From contig CM059624.1 of the NCBI GenBank assembly GCA_030435675.1, forward strand, positions 5,976,769-6,040,768: 64,000 nt of DNA, given 5' to 3'. Shown here piece after piece: positions 25,501 to 36,445 of the stretch. The position numbers and the translations under genes were made by a program. How positions within the stretch are numbered: the first letter of the stretch is position 1; every line of letters begins with the position of its first letter. Below the pieces are notes generated by a model. The model was not told the DNA's origin and searched no databases. It saw only the letters and a program-made list of their open reading frames with translations. The DNA is from Steinernema hermaphroditum (taxonomy: Eukaryota > Nematoda > Chromadorea > Rhabditida > Steinernematidae).

Positions 25501-27160
25501 CGTAGCCGATGATGTGGTTCGTGGAAATGTCTTCGGCGTAGAAGAGTCTCTTGGAGATTCGGTTGCAGCGTGGCAGGACGCCGTAAATTTTGCGGAGAAG
25601 AACGTTCGCCTGGTCGGACGACGGCACTTTGACGTATTCGTTCTCTTCGACTTTGTAGTAGAGGACCTTGGAGGCCATGCGGGCGGCTAAAAGAGGCGAA
25701 GATAGAATTGTGCCAGGAGGCCCAACCACTCACATCCTTTAGTGTTCCATGGAGAGAGTCCATCGAAATTGAGGTCCTTTCTGGCCATCTCAGCGTTGGC
25801 GCCGTTTCCCATGTCCAGAACGAAAACGTAGTCGCCGGTCTCCTCACAAGCAGGCGGCATGAAAGGACGTCTCGTGGAGAGAAGCCTCTTGTCGATGCAA
25901 TTGCCCAGATTCAGAATCATACGAAGGGCGTCGTCGCAGTTGGAGGGAAGGTCATGCGAGTAGATGACGGCGCCGTTCTCGGCGAAGTCGCACTCAAGGT
26001 CTTCGGACGGGTCGGAAGGCAGCGGCTCGCTTTTGTGGACGATGCTGGAGACGGGCGGGGGTTTCGACGACTTCGGCTTCTGCTCCTCCGGGGGGTTCTG
26101 CTCATACTCGGGCACTTCTTCAGAGCTCTCGTTGGGGACGGGAAGGAGGCCGTCACAGCGGTAGGAGTAGGCGATGATGATGTATCCGACGAGCGCCTTC
26201 GAGTTCGGATCGACGCCGTAGAAGACCGTCTTCTCGAGGCGCTGGCAGCGAGGCAGCGTTCCGGTGACCCGCTTCACCATGAGATTCGCATCGGCGTTGG
26301 CGGTGACTCGGCGGCAGACGCTCTCTTCGGCCCAGAAGAGGGCTTGACTGGAGTTGAGGCGCATTCCTGGGGTCTCCCACGGGGAGAGGTCATCTACGAA
26401 GAGATCATCGATGCTCTGGACGTTCTCCGAGGAGACGACGAAGACGAAGTTGGCGCGGACGCGGCTTCTCGGGACGTCGAAGGGTACCTTGTCGCATACG
26501 AGGCCTTCATTCACACTGAAAGGGAAGCAGATGACTAGGGGAGTGTTGTTCACCATCTTAGGGTACGGTATTACCGTAACCTGGAACCTCTAAGGTTTTG
26601 AAATTTTTAGATTTGTGCCAACATCTGTACCCTATTTTTCATTCTTTGACGTTTTTCCGTGGATATAAGAAGACGTACCAGTTGTCAACATTGAGGATAG
26701 TGGGGACGGCATCCCGATGCGATTGCGGGACGACGTCGCTGCTGACGGGACATCCGTCGTTGGTGAAGATGATTCTAGAGGCGTTCTGTTGGGGCGCGGC
26801 CTCCTTCTTCTTCCTCGTGGAAGTCGACACCTGGAGCTCCGAGGCGTCGAACGGTTCCTTTTTGACGCGCGCGCGGCCACTCTTCCTGACGGCGATGGAG
26901 TCATCGGGCGGGGTGGTGACAGAGCTGATAGACGCCTCTGTCGTTTTCCTCTTCCTCGACGACCTCGTGGTCATAGGGGTGAGCTTCGGCTCCGCCGCCG
27001 ATGACTCCTGCTCTCTTTTCACCGTCTGGGCATGGGCGTCGAGCATCAGCTGTGCGGCCAGTTCCAGCTCGTTGCCGGCCTCGACGCCATCGGCGTCGAT
27101 CTCCTCGATTTCAACGTCGCCGGCGACGACGTCGATCTCCTCTTCAGGATTCTCGGCCAT
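22585..27160 (-). CDS. protein with four tandem copies of an unrecognised module (1354 aa)
   Basis: Nine exons, all phase-checked: 27160-26679, 26515-25734, 25686-25242, 25197-25049, 25002-24845, 24767-24430, 24386-23813, 23768-22694 and 22646-22585. After an acidic, lysine-rich N-terminus with likely nuclear signals (RSSRKRK, SGRARVKKE), a module of about 150 residues occurs four times, starting near residues 135, 355, 543 and 757. Each has a PVYS-x-IP...ILNIDN start, a GDF-FVV...DGL-PWN core, and an LLRK-x-x-G-x-LPRC-x-R...FYA then GY-II-YSY...PGPMP end. Acidic linkers separate them. The last 380 residues are a low-complexity tail rich in Glu, Gln, Tyr and Val (GEVYMEWDG near the end). The chosen ATG lies 11 nt behind a TTTCAG acceptor, fitting a trans-spliced start. 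I do not recognise the module; a chromatin or nuclear role is inference only. Confidence 0.88.
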
Positions 27161-27844
27161 CGTCGGTCGCTCTGAAACGAACTCTAGAGGAATCGGACTG
27201 GTGGCACATGTAAATGGGGAGGGCGCGCATCGCGTCGCTTCCGCGATCAATGTGACGCTTCGAGGCCGTGCTTCCGGCATCTTCGCCCCCGACGTCCCCA
27301 GGATCAGCTGGTCGATCAGCCTGCAGAAGCCGACCGAATGCGTCGTGTTTCCGAAGTCGAACCAGAAGCGCTTCCGACAAATACAAAATTCCTAACGATC
27401 AGACTGCAGCAGCGCGTATCCATTTTTGCAAATGTCCTATGTTCGCCGCGCGCAGCACCCCGACGACGAATGTCAATAACGCGAATGCAATCGTGGCGGG
27501 ACCAATCTGCAAGCGTAAACAGGTGCTCTCTGGCGCGTAGTTGCTTGCTGTGTGAAAGCTATGCAAACGACGATGGGCCCCACAATCTGACATGGAGAAG
27601 GCTGTGGCGATTACAAGGGAATCAGCCACAAGAGATCCCTCATTCAACTTATGGTGGATCGAAGGTGCTACGGTAGAGTTGTTTTCCATGGTCTTGTTAC
27701 AGCAAAACACATTTCCATGGCAAAACAAGTAGTTGTGGGCGCAAAATAGAGTAAATAGGGCCTGTTTGTCATCGACAGGAAGCTCAGATGGAATTAATTT
27801 TCTTCTTCCTTGTTCACATCATTCGAATTTGGAGAATGAAATGT

Positions 27845-28004
27845 GATGGCGCAGTTGAGCGCCGTCTGGCCGCCGAAGGTGCAGAGGATGCTCCTTCTTG
27901 ATAGCGTCGGTGACGTACTCCTTGCCCACCCGGTTGGCGAAACCCTTCGAGGTCTGCAAGGTGACGACGTTCTGGATGCGCCCTTCCTTGGGCGCCTTGA
28001 TGGC
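27845..28004 (-). pseudogene. carbamoyl-phosphate synthase (CAD/pyr-1) fragment
   Basis: Read on the minus strand, about 160 bp match one region of the large CPSase subunit of the pyrimidine enzyme CAD: NVVTLQTSKGFANRVGKEYV then TDAIKKE, followed in another frame by ILCTFGGQTALNCAI. In intact enzymes this is one continuous block (ATVQTSKG ... GGQTALNC). Here the stretch around YFLP is missing and there is a frame break after KKE. No other CPSase exons are adjacent. It is therefore a decayed duplicate or retrotransposed scrap, not a working gene. Confidence 0.72.
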
Positions 28005-28388
28005 CTACCCTCCCGAATATTGACTGCTCATGTGACTGTCTTTTTCTTGCATAGTTTCTTAAATAGGAATAGTTTGAGGAGGACGGACCGGATGCCCCTT
28101 TATTTAATTCTTTCAGGTCGCCATGAGGCAAAGAAGCTATACCCACTTCCTTCTATTGCAACTGTTGTTAAGCCATTTCAAATGAGGACCCAAACATCGA
28201 GACAATCTTCATGTGAACATGATGACGATGTCTGGTGTTCTGTGAGGAACGGAGAGAAAATCTGATCGTCAAGACGGTGACAAGTCATAGAAAACAAAAG
28301 GGATTCCATCATTGAAACGAGTGGCGACGTAGACTTTGAAGTAGCAGGAAGCTTTAGCTTAAATGGGTGGCACGGTCTTCTTGTCAAG

Positions 28389-28577
28389 ATGTTGGAACTA
28401 CGACTCCTTGTTGTTCCAGGCCTTCTGGGAGCTGGGGCGATCACTGCGCCACCAACCACGGCCGAGAACGACCGCTCACGCAACTCATTTCTAAGAAAGC
28501 AACCATACGATCACGGGTACAAGCACATGAGTTTCAAACATTTTATCGATAGAATTCATTACGATTACATCAAGTGA
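28389..28577 (+). CDS. possible small secreted peptide (62 aa)
   Basis: A single-exon frame from ATG. The first 20 residues are hydrophobic with a small-residue end (LLVVPGLLGAGAITA), like a signal peptide. They are followed by a polar, His/Tyr-rich remainder (KQPYDHGYKHMSFKHF). No acceptor or polyadenylation signal was identified with confidence and no family is recognised. It could be a chance frame. Confidence 0.3.
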   Translation: MLELRLLVVPGLLGAGAITAPPTTAENDRSRNSFLRKQPYDHGYKHMSFKHFIDRIHYDYIK

Positions 28578-28639
28578 GATACATCAAAGTGAAGAATATA
28601 TATTTAAAGCATTGTACAGCGGAGAGATACTCGAGAGAC

Positions 28640-29949
28640 TCAGATCAAGAAGAAGTAGTGGTAGAACGACCAAAGCACGGCCATCGCCCCAATCATCACT
28701 TTGAATCTCTGCTGGTCCTTGTCCAGATGCTCCTTTGCGTCTTCGATCGCGCGCTGCTTGTACCAATTCTTCACAAACACAATCGTTTCCGTGAGGTCAT
28801 GGTTCTCTGTGGGCGCGTATCCAAGCTCCTTCTTTGCTTTCTCGATGTTGTACGTGTTCGTCAGAGCCATGAGATTGACTTCGAATCGCGTGAGAATGGG
28901 CTCCACCTTGAAGTAAATATAGATGAGCTCCATGATCCAAGCGGCGAAGAGGACAAGGCTGTAGGGAACTCTGATCTTTGGGGGTTTTATCTGGATAGCG
29001 TCCATGATGGGATGGAAGAAGGGGAACGCCTCCACCGGAGGACCGTCGTCGACGATGTTGTAGGGACTGCCGGCGGCCGGGCTCTCGTCCTTGCGCAGAA
29101 CTTCTTCGGCCAAACGCATCGCCTAGAAGCAGGGCAGGATTAGATGGTGGTACTGTATGAAAGAAGAGTTACATAGGCGCTGTTCTTCATGCTGCTGTAT
29201 TGAGTCAAGCACGGCTGTGACTTCTCGAAGGTGGCTACAATGTAGCCCTTCATGCACATGTCCACAGTTCTCAGAGTGGTCCTCGGCTCGCCGGGTCCGT
29301 AGATTCCTCTGAATCTGAGCGCCGTCGTCCTCATGTTCCCCTTTCCGTTCATCGCGAGGACCTTCTTCTCGGCGATCATCTTGGACTCGCAGTAGGGGTT
29401 CATGAACTAAACCTCTGGTCTATTTGAGCAGAACTGAGGGGATCGCACCGTGGTCAGATAAGGCGCGGACTCGTCGATGTTGTGCACTTCTTTGTCACCG
29501 AAGATGACTCCGATGGAACTGGCGAAGACGAACCGACTGACTCCGTTCTGGACGCAGTGGTTAAGAGCCATTTCGGTCCCCTTCACGTTGATCAGCATGA
29601 TTTTTTCTTTTTCCAACTAAAGGAGGGAATATCTTGGATCTGGTAGCGATGTTCCTACCGATGCTCCGCCGGACATTCCGTAGCCTGCAAGATGGAAGCA
29701 GGCGTCGCAGTCCTGGAGGGCTTCGTCCAGAGATCGAGGATCCAAAACAGAGCCCTGGAAAGGTCCGTTGGCCTGTATCGTGAAACCAGAACGCACTTTA
29801 ATCTTTTTCATCTTGAGTGAATCCAGATCCATTCCTTCAAACTTCGGAAAGGAGAGGTCGAGGATCACCACGAAGTGTCCCTCTTTTTGGAGCTGTTGGG
29901 TGAGGTTCTGGCCGAAGTAGCCTCCGCCGCCAAGCAGGCACATGCGCAT
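28640..29949 (-). CDS. 3-beta-HSD-like dehydrogenase, SDR42E family
   Basis: Four exons (29949-29659, 29616-29449, 29406-29173, 29122-28640), 391 residues, phase-consistent. The N-terminus MRMCLLGGGGYFGQNL holds the glycine-rich dinucleotide-binding turn, followed by an acidic strand end (VVILDLS) typical of NAD(P) binding. CFHLAGYGMSGG, RFVFASSIGVIFG and the catalytic Tyr-Lys pair in NPYCESKMIAEK follow, then RFRGIYGPGE. The C-terminal ELGYAPTENHDLTETI and a final hydrophobic helix match SDR42E1-like extended short-chain dehydrogenases, which are membrane-bound. The expected substrate class is steroid or sterol-like 3-hydroxyls, from family knowledge only. Its length fits the family (about 390). 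The internal FKVEPILTRFEVNLMALTNT aligns with the human protein's substrate-side segment. Confidence 0.9.
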
Positions 29950-32900
29950 GATTGCTATCTTCAGACAAAAAGACGTTAGAATTCGAAAGAGAAGAAGCGT
30001 GATTCAGTGATGAGTCAGAAAACACGTCCGTGGAGGTGGCAGCAGTGCGCAAGATCTTGTAGAGAAACAGGAAACACGCGAGGCCGGTGCTGGTCACGGT
30101 TTCCCACATAGGCTTTTGCAAACTGAATGATTTCGGCAAATTTATGAAGAGCCACGAAGAATGTCTCACAACCACAAAGGCTTCTTCTTGTCGAAAATAA
30201 TGGCTGACTTATCAGATTATCTCAAAAATTATCTGCTCCCCATCCTCATGATGTACCAAAAAGACATTTTGAGACGATGTCGAGAGGAGAGACTTCCGAC
30301 ACTAATCGAATACCAGTGGAACAAAACGAGAAACTGGTGATCCGATAAGACTCCTGAGCAATATCCCAGGATCGAATGATGATTTAGAATTTTTTAGTGA
30401 CCAATGCATTAGCCATACGATTGGGCGTGCAGAACCATCGATGACACATCTGCGTTGCTACAGTACTATGCCTCAGAGTGATCACAGTAGCAGTGATATA
30501 AATGTTGTGTTGACCAGAGATGGGCAATGAGTGAGCCGTATATCCGTATCAATCATTCAACCGGTTGGCTAGCCAGAGATGGGCATCAGCGAATCGTTGG
30601 ATCGGATCTGTTGAATGTTTCGTTTGTGCCCATCTCTGGTGCTGACCTACAATAACTTAAGGACGCAAAGTGTATGGGGTAACTGTTATGAGGGGTGTAC
30701 TCGAATTGCACTAAAGGACAGGATAATCAACCTATTTACATGAAAAACTGTAAAAACAAATGACTGGATAGAGAGCAAGTAAACAAGGGCACCTATTCGG
30801 CCGATAATTAGAAGTGGTGTACGGTAATGGGACGATAGTAACCCAGGGAAAGCCAGGCCGACTCTATGACTAAGATAAGAGATGACTAGGAAAAGGGGGA
30901 ACAATGAGATACACGCGCTTCCAATATTTTTATATTGGAAAAAATATGAGAACACGTGGTGGAATGTAATATGTAACAGGAGGCAAAGAGGGCCACAAAT
31001 TTCCTAGCACACGTGTTCGTCTTTTTACAAAAGGATGAGAGACATTAATTATAGTCGGAGAAATCACATTCTGCTGGACATATCGATATCACTAATCCTT
31101 TGGTGAAATCCCTGGAGATCCCACTTTTCCTATCCTCAAGGAACACATCGTCTTACGGTAAAGTGGATATTGTGAAGGATCCAGTGGAGATAGTTGGGTT
31201 GGAAAGCTGTGCAGATATAATCAATTTGCACTCTTTTTTTTTAAATATAAAACATCAAGGACAACACTCGAGCACACATATGTAAATTAGTTCTAAAAGA
31301 TTGGCTTATCGTGAAACTCCACATTGTCTTAAATCTAGAGCCATGGCTTGTCAAAATGACAATCCTCCCTTCCCTAATGGTATACGGTAATTCCCGTCGA
31401 CCATTCACCAAAAACGGAAGAACCCACTCTGACGACTGACCACTTTTCTGAAAGAAACACCGACGAAGTCACAGACGCCAATTAGAGCGGACAAAAGAGG
31501 GAGGACCCAGATTCTCAAGGACGTCTGGTGCGTCGGACCCGGACGTCCGAACTGTTTGTTTCGGCGCCGGATTCTCGCACGCCGATGAGACAAAACAATT
31601 AGCGGAGAAACAGGTAGACGTGGTCTTCCTGGGGCGGGAGGGCATGGGAGCGCGTTGAAGGCAACGTTCCCGACGGCACGAAGGCCGGGAGGTACGTGAG
31701 TGTCACCCAGATCGCTATCGTCTATCGGCGGCATCTAACCTATATTTGAAGGCGACCCTCAAGTGGGTCGATCGGTTGAAAGGGCTTTAGGTGTTTGCCG
31801 ATGGTCACCGCAGGATACAGGATGACGTGGTGGGCGGAAGTACTGTATGGTATCACTGGAGACAATGCACGACGACTCATCAAAGTGGTGCCCAAAGGGT
31901 GCAAAATGATGAGGCGCTGTATCTTTGTGTGCTCCTAGCGGTAGTGTCATTCAAATAAAAAGGTTTATGGGAGGACAACGTGGGAGGGAGGATAACGGCC
32001 GCGAATTGATTATCACCAATGGTGACGCCTTCGAAGTGATACTGTTACCTTTTACCTGAAGTTAACCTGAACATCCTGGGTCGTCGCCCGAATAGGACAA
32101 TAGAAATGACATTATAAAAGCTAAGGACCTAAGATAGTCCTCTCAAGGAGCAAATAAAACAGCAAAATGGACATCTATGAACACCTCTAAAGACTGACTG
32201 GATTATACGAAATTTTAATCCAGATGTCCAATAGCAATCTGTGATCAACTAAAGGGACAAAGACGTCAGGTCGGACTGACCTAAAGCGTCTACAGTTAAA
32301 TGGATTCTTATCAAAAGACTGCCACAAAGTTTTTTGCTTAGTTGGTATCTAGTTCGCTTTGTGTCGTTACCATCATGAGGACCTGACGTGTTTTCATCAG
32401 ATAACATCGCCAAAGTTTTAGTTGTTTGTTTGCTCTAAAACAGCAATAATAAGTGGAAAGTTGTAATAGAGATTAGGAACTGAAGATTGGATTTTGACGT
32501 TATTTTTTGCTGGTAATGTTCCAACTTCCAGGAGCTTTGATTTAAAAATTTTTATCTCAATCAAAAAGGCTCAATAAAGCCAGCAAAACACTCCCTGGCC
32601 AGATCGGATATGTGCAGCTTGACCAACAACAACAGGTGATCTGGAATGATAAACGATCGGATGAACCCCTCATCGATCGTTTATCTCGATCAAAACACGA
32701 TTCCGCGCCCCTCATAACACGTCCGCGCGGTGTCCACCTTAGGATCAACACTCCAATTAGTCCGAAAAACAAACAACAATCCGGGTACCCGCCAAAGCAG
32801 TATTTTCTCGATCGACCCCGTCGTCTTCAGGAGTCACTAGGAGACGCCACTGACTGGAACCTACAGACTTTTTTGAAAGAATCCAATTCAGGACAATTCC

Positions 32901-33056
32901 AGTGGCGGCGGTAAACAAAAAGTGACCACACGACCCGGCGTGCGAGCAGAAAAAGTCGCGACTGGCGACAACAAAAGGCGCGAACCTTTTGACCTCGAAT
33001 TTCATTGAGTGTTTGGGAACATCACAGATTATAGTGAGCAAGAGAAGAATCGGTGC
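29950..33056. other. 3.1-kb intergenic stretch
   Basis: Between the SDR start and the glutathione synthetase stop. It contains the MITE at 30514-30639 and several TACGGTA sevenmers (30830, 31154, 31383). The longer open frames show no family features and no splice-consistent extension. No gene is supported. Confidence 0.5.
30514..30639. repeat. MITE-like element, copy 2 (intact ends)
   Basis: 126 bp bounded by CCAGAGATGGGCA and its inverted copy TGCCCATCTCTGG. It carries a third direct copy of GCCAGAGATGGGCA inside (30572-30585) and the shared TTCAACCGGTTGGC core. It has no coding capacity. The ends and size fit a non-autonomous DNA element. Confidence 0.7.
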
Positions 33057-35089
33057 CTAGCAGAGGAAGGGGGTGTCGATGACCGCCGCTCCGACCGCCA
33101 CGCCGCCCTCGTTGACGTCTTCGCACTTCGAGCGGATGATCTGTCCGCCGGAGACGTTGGAAGTCACCACGCCGGACTCGGGTTTCGTCTCCGCGCCCAT
33201 CGTGCCGTAGAGGTAGCCGTAGATGCCGAGTTCGCCGACGACGTTTGAGAGTTTCGTCTCCGTCAGCGCTCTCACCAAGTAGTTCTGAAATGTGAGGATT
33301 GACGTGGGTAGATTACATTATAACTAAAATATCATAAGTATGGAAGGTGAAAAGCTAGTGCTTCATGCGAATTTTTGATCAGACGTCGACAGCTGGTTTG
33401 GCAGCGAGTTACGTCCAGTGTTTAAAACCCGACCGGTCAACTAGTAGTCAAAATGGTCAAAAGGAAGCAGAATTACTTTGGAGTGGGGTCTGATTACTGG
33501 CGTGTGACCGATTTTAGACCCACCTTTACGACCAACGGTCGGATCCTCTGCATCAAGATGTGTGCCGAGCGTTCGTCTTTCGACATCGAATTCAGCTTCT
33601 GGACGATCTCCTCTCCGTAGAAATTTCCACCACCGCCTTCAAGCTGAGGCTTCAGGACAAATCTTTCCGGGTGTGCCTTCGCCTCTTCGACGATCACCTT
33701 GGTTTCCTCGTCGTCGTTTTCTAGACCCCAAAGGCCAGCGAATGTGGCGCGGATGAGGGGAACCATCTCGGGGTGATCAGGCAGGAACCGTTCTACTTGG
33801 CCTTCTTTGGCTAGGACCTGAAAGTCGCAAATGATATGAAGTGGTCGATGGAGTTATCGATTTTTGACGACGTTACAGATTTGTCCCTTTTCTAGGCATG
33901 CTTTAGGTCGGCTCGGAAGTTGGACATTTTTGTATCCAACTCTTTCGATACACAAATTAAAATGCACAACGATCGATTTAAACTTTAAAAGAATGGGGCA
34001 TGTCTTTTCAAGTTACCTGTTGGATCTTCTTAGTATTCGCCGCCTGAAGGCCGATCCAGGGACACTTTATGGCGTCGGAGAGTTCAATCGTCTCCCGCGC
34101 CTTCCACTCCACCTCCGTAGGGTAGTTCTCTGGCGAGTAACCGGCGCGGAAGTAGACAAGTCCGACACGGACGGTTCCGTCAAGAAGCAGTCGTCCCGAC
34201 GACTCATCGACGGTGACTCTTTCGGCGCACTGGGTTAGGTTGAGGCGCACCATCTCGATCTGTCCCTCTGAGAGCTCTTCCAGTTTGTACTCTATCCAGC
34301 GCTGGTCAATTTGGTTCTGGTTGACGTTCTCCACCACCACCAGTACGATCGCTTTCGGATCTCCGAAGTCTTTCCACGCTTCGAAGAGCCCCGTCGCCAG
34401 CACGTCCGTAGGCCTGTTCTCTGGAACTTGTTCTTCTGTTGCCGTGAATCCGAGACGTTTGAGCACTCGGCGGTGCAGTTTCGTGCAGCGCTCGCTGAGC
34501 GTGCCCATGCTGACGGCGATGTTGTTTACTTCTATCTACAAAAATACAGAAATAACGGATGGATAGAGGTGGGCTATGTAAACCGATCCTTCTGAAAGAC
34601 CTACCTGCTTGAGCTCTCTCTCCCCATTCGGTCCCACATGACACATGTAATCGGACCTCTGCGTAAGAAGCATCTTCTTCTGGCGGGGGCCGCCGCCCTC
34701 CATCACCTTGCCTAGAATGCTTAACAGTCCGCGTGTGAAATCGTCGCTTTTGACCACTTCGGAGTGCCAGTTCTTGAGGTACTCGAAGTCGAAGGAGATG
34801 CGGAAGTAGAGCAGATTCATGGCCTTCTGGACGTCCTGCGCCTGTCGGAAGACGTCGGCGGGGAACGGCGAAGGCAGAAGCGCGAAAGGCGCCGCCTGGC
34901 AGATGTCGCCGTTTCCCTTCCTCTCCGCCGTCCGCATCACCATTCCGTGGGCCTGACGGGGGATTTGGTGCTAGATTCGAAGGGAAAATGGCTACTTACA
35001 TGGGCCCAGTCGACGGCGTCTTCGCGGAGCGTCTGCAGCGTCGATTCCGGAATCGGAAGCTCGACGGGAAGGCGGAGGCCGGCGCTCAT
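33057..35089 (-). CDS. gss-1: glutathione synthetase
   Basis: Five exons (35089-35000, 34952-34605, 34535-34017, 33817-33524, 33284-33057), 492 residues, in phase throughout. It joins gamma-glutamylcysteine and glycine using ATP, the second step of glutathione synthesis in the cytosol. Eukaryotic GSS landmarks appear in order: QRSDYMCH, IEVNNIAVSMGTLSERC (the family's IE-N-I-S-F-GL segment), KCPWIGLQAANTKKIQQ, the ATP-grasp loop LKPQLEGGGGNFYG, and the C-terminal substrate lid ELGIYGYLYG...GGVAVGAAVIDTPFLC. Length is normal (human about 474). The initiator ATG begins MSAGLRLPVE, only a few bases behind an AG acceptor-like site. Confidence 0.97.
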
Positions 35090-36445
35090 CCTTCTGAAAG
35101 CCAAAAAAGTGTTCAACCAAGAAGCGGGACAGATCGAAGGACGCGCGCACCAAAGCGAGAACGGAGCGGCCGAATGGCGTCACAACGGCGGCGTCGTGGC
35201 GGACAGTGGGTGTACTTTGTGCGATTGCAACATCACGACTTCTGCTTTGGAGTTCAGCTTAGCAGCACCCGGGCTTCCACAAGAAGCGCTATACATTGTG
35301 GTGTCATTGTCCAAGGAAAAATTTGTATTTTCGTTCTCTAAAACTGATTTTTTACTTGTATTAGCATCTCTTTTCTCTTCTAGCATCTCTCCTGCATTCT
35401 TTGCATCTCTTTTCAGCCCGTAGAAATAAATACAGAAAATTAGGAATGAATGTATAATGATAATAGATGTGGGCCTAAAAGCGCTCCTTTTTTCCAACGT
35501 GTCAAGAAGCCGTATGCATTTTAAAAGGTAACTCAATGATCAGATTATGTAAGACATCGCAAACCATGCTATGCGCGTGTTTAACATTTGTAAATTTTGA
35601 ACACAGAAGTTAGTGTGCCCCCACAAAAATATGCTATATACTGTATATTACGGTGGTGAGTGAGTCAAAAATCTGTGGTTCGGCACATGTTTAAGTGCTG
35701 ATTTGAAATGTAGGTTTCCACTAAATATAGACATCTTCCGCATAAGAATAAGTTTCAAATGTTTCTCGGCTTTACATTGGTATTGCAACGAGTCGAAAGA
35801 AAAACTTACACAAAACTTGCTCACACATCTCGAATTCCAATGAAATGAAATTTGAGCCAATGCAGCGAATTCACACAAACAACAAACACATATCTATGTG
35901 ACATCCGGTCGTGTTGCGATCGCATTGCCCATTGGAACGGAATATAGTACGCATTCTGTACCCTAGCAACACCGAAAGAACGATTTATTTGTCGAATCTT
36001 TCACAAACCCCCAAACGAATCGCTATCGCTGTTGGAAGAGTTCTATTTTCCAGTGCATGTATCCAGTGTATCGCCAGGAACCCTTGATACTTAGGGCATA
36101 CGTGCCAGCCAGTAGTATGCATCGGCTGAGTTTTATATCCATCTCATCCGTTCAGCTCGTTGTCCAGGCGAGTCCGATCCACTTGTTGAGGAGAATCTGA
36201 CTTGTTGGACAAGGTAGACGAAGGCCAAGAAAAACAAAAAAACCGAGACAAATCACTTTTATTTTAGCTGCTGAAAGCCATACTTCAGAAACAGAATGTA
36301 GTTTACACGTTTCGGTTGGAATCCAAGATAAATTAGAAGATAAGTGAAGGCACATCGATGTAGACCGGGTAAAGGCAGAAGGCGAAGACGATATGACTCA
36401 ATAGAACTCTCCCGTAATGTGTGCTGGAATCTGGGCAGAAGACGG
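35090..36445. other. intergenic, gss-1 upstream region
   Basis: 1.36 kb between the glutathione synthetase start and the apyrase stop. No gene, RNA or clear repeat is supported. It should contain the gss-1 promoter and the apyrase 3' UTR. Confidence 0.5.

Larger units (their letters stand above)
27161..28639. other. intergenic with a CAD relic and one small ORF
   Basis: About 1.5 kb between two minus-strand genes. It holds the carbamoyl-phosphate synthase relic at 27845-28004 and a weak small plus-strand ORF at 28389-28577, both listed separately. A TTTCAG acceptor just above 27160 is the likely trans-splice site of the four-module gene. Nothing else is supported. Confidence 0.5.

Noticed and set aside
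29950..30175. Extra N-terminal membrane exon for the SDR42E gene (WETVTSTGLACFLFLYKIL)
   Set aside because: No GT donor connects it to the dinucleotide-binding exon, and the enzyme starts normally at 29949.
30686..30955. Minus-strand 89-codon frame with hydrophobic stretches
   Set aside because: AT-rich DNA easily gives hydrophobic frames; no start context, splice link or family feature was found.
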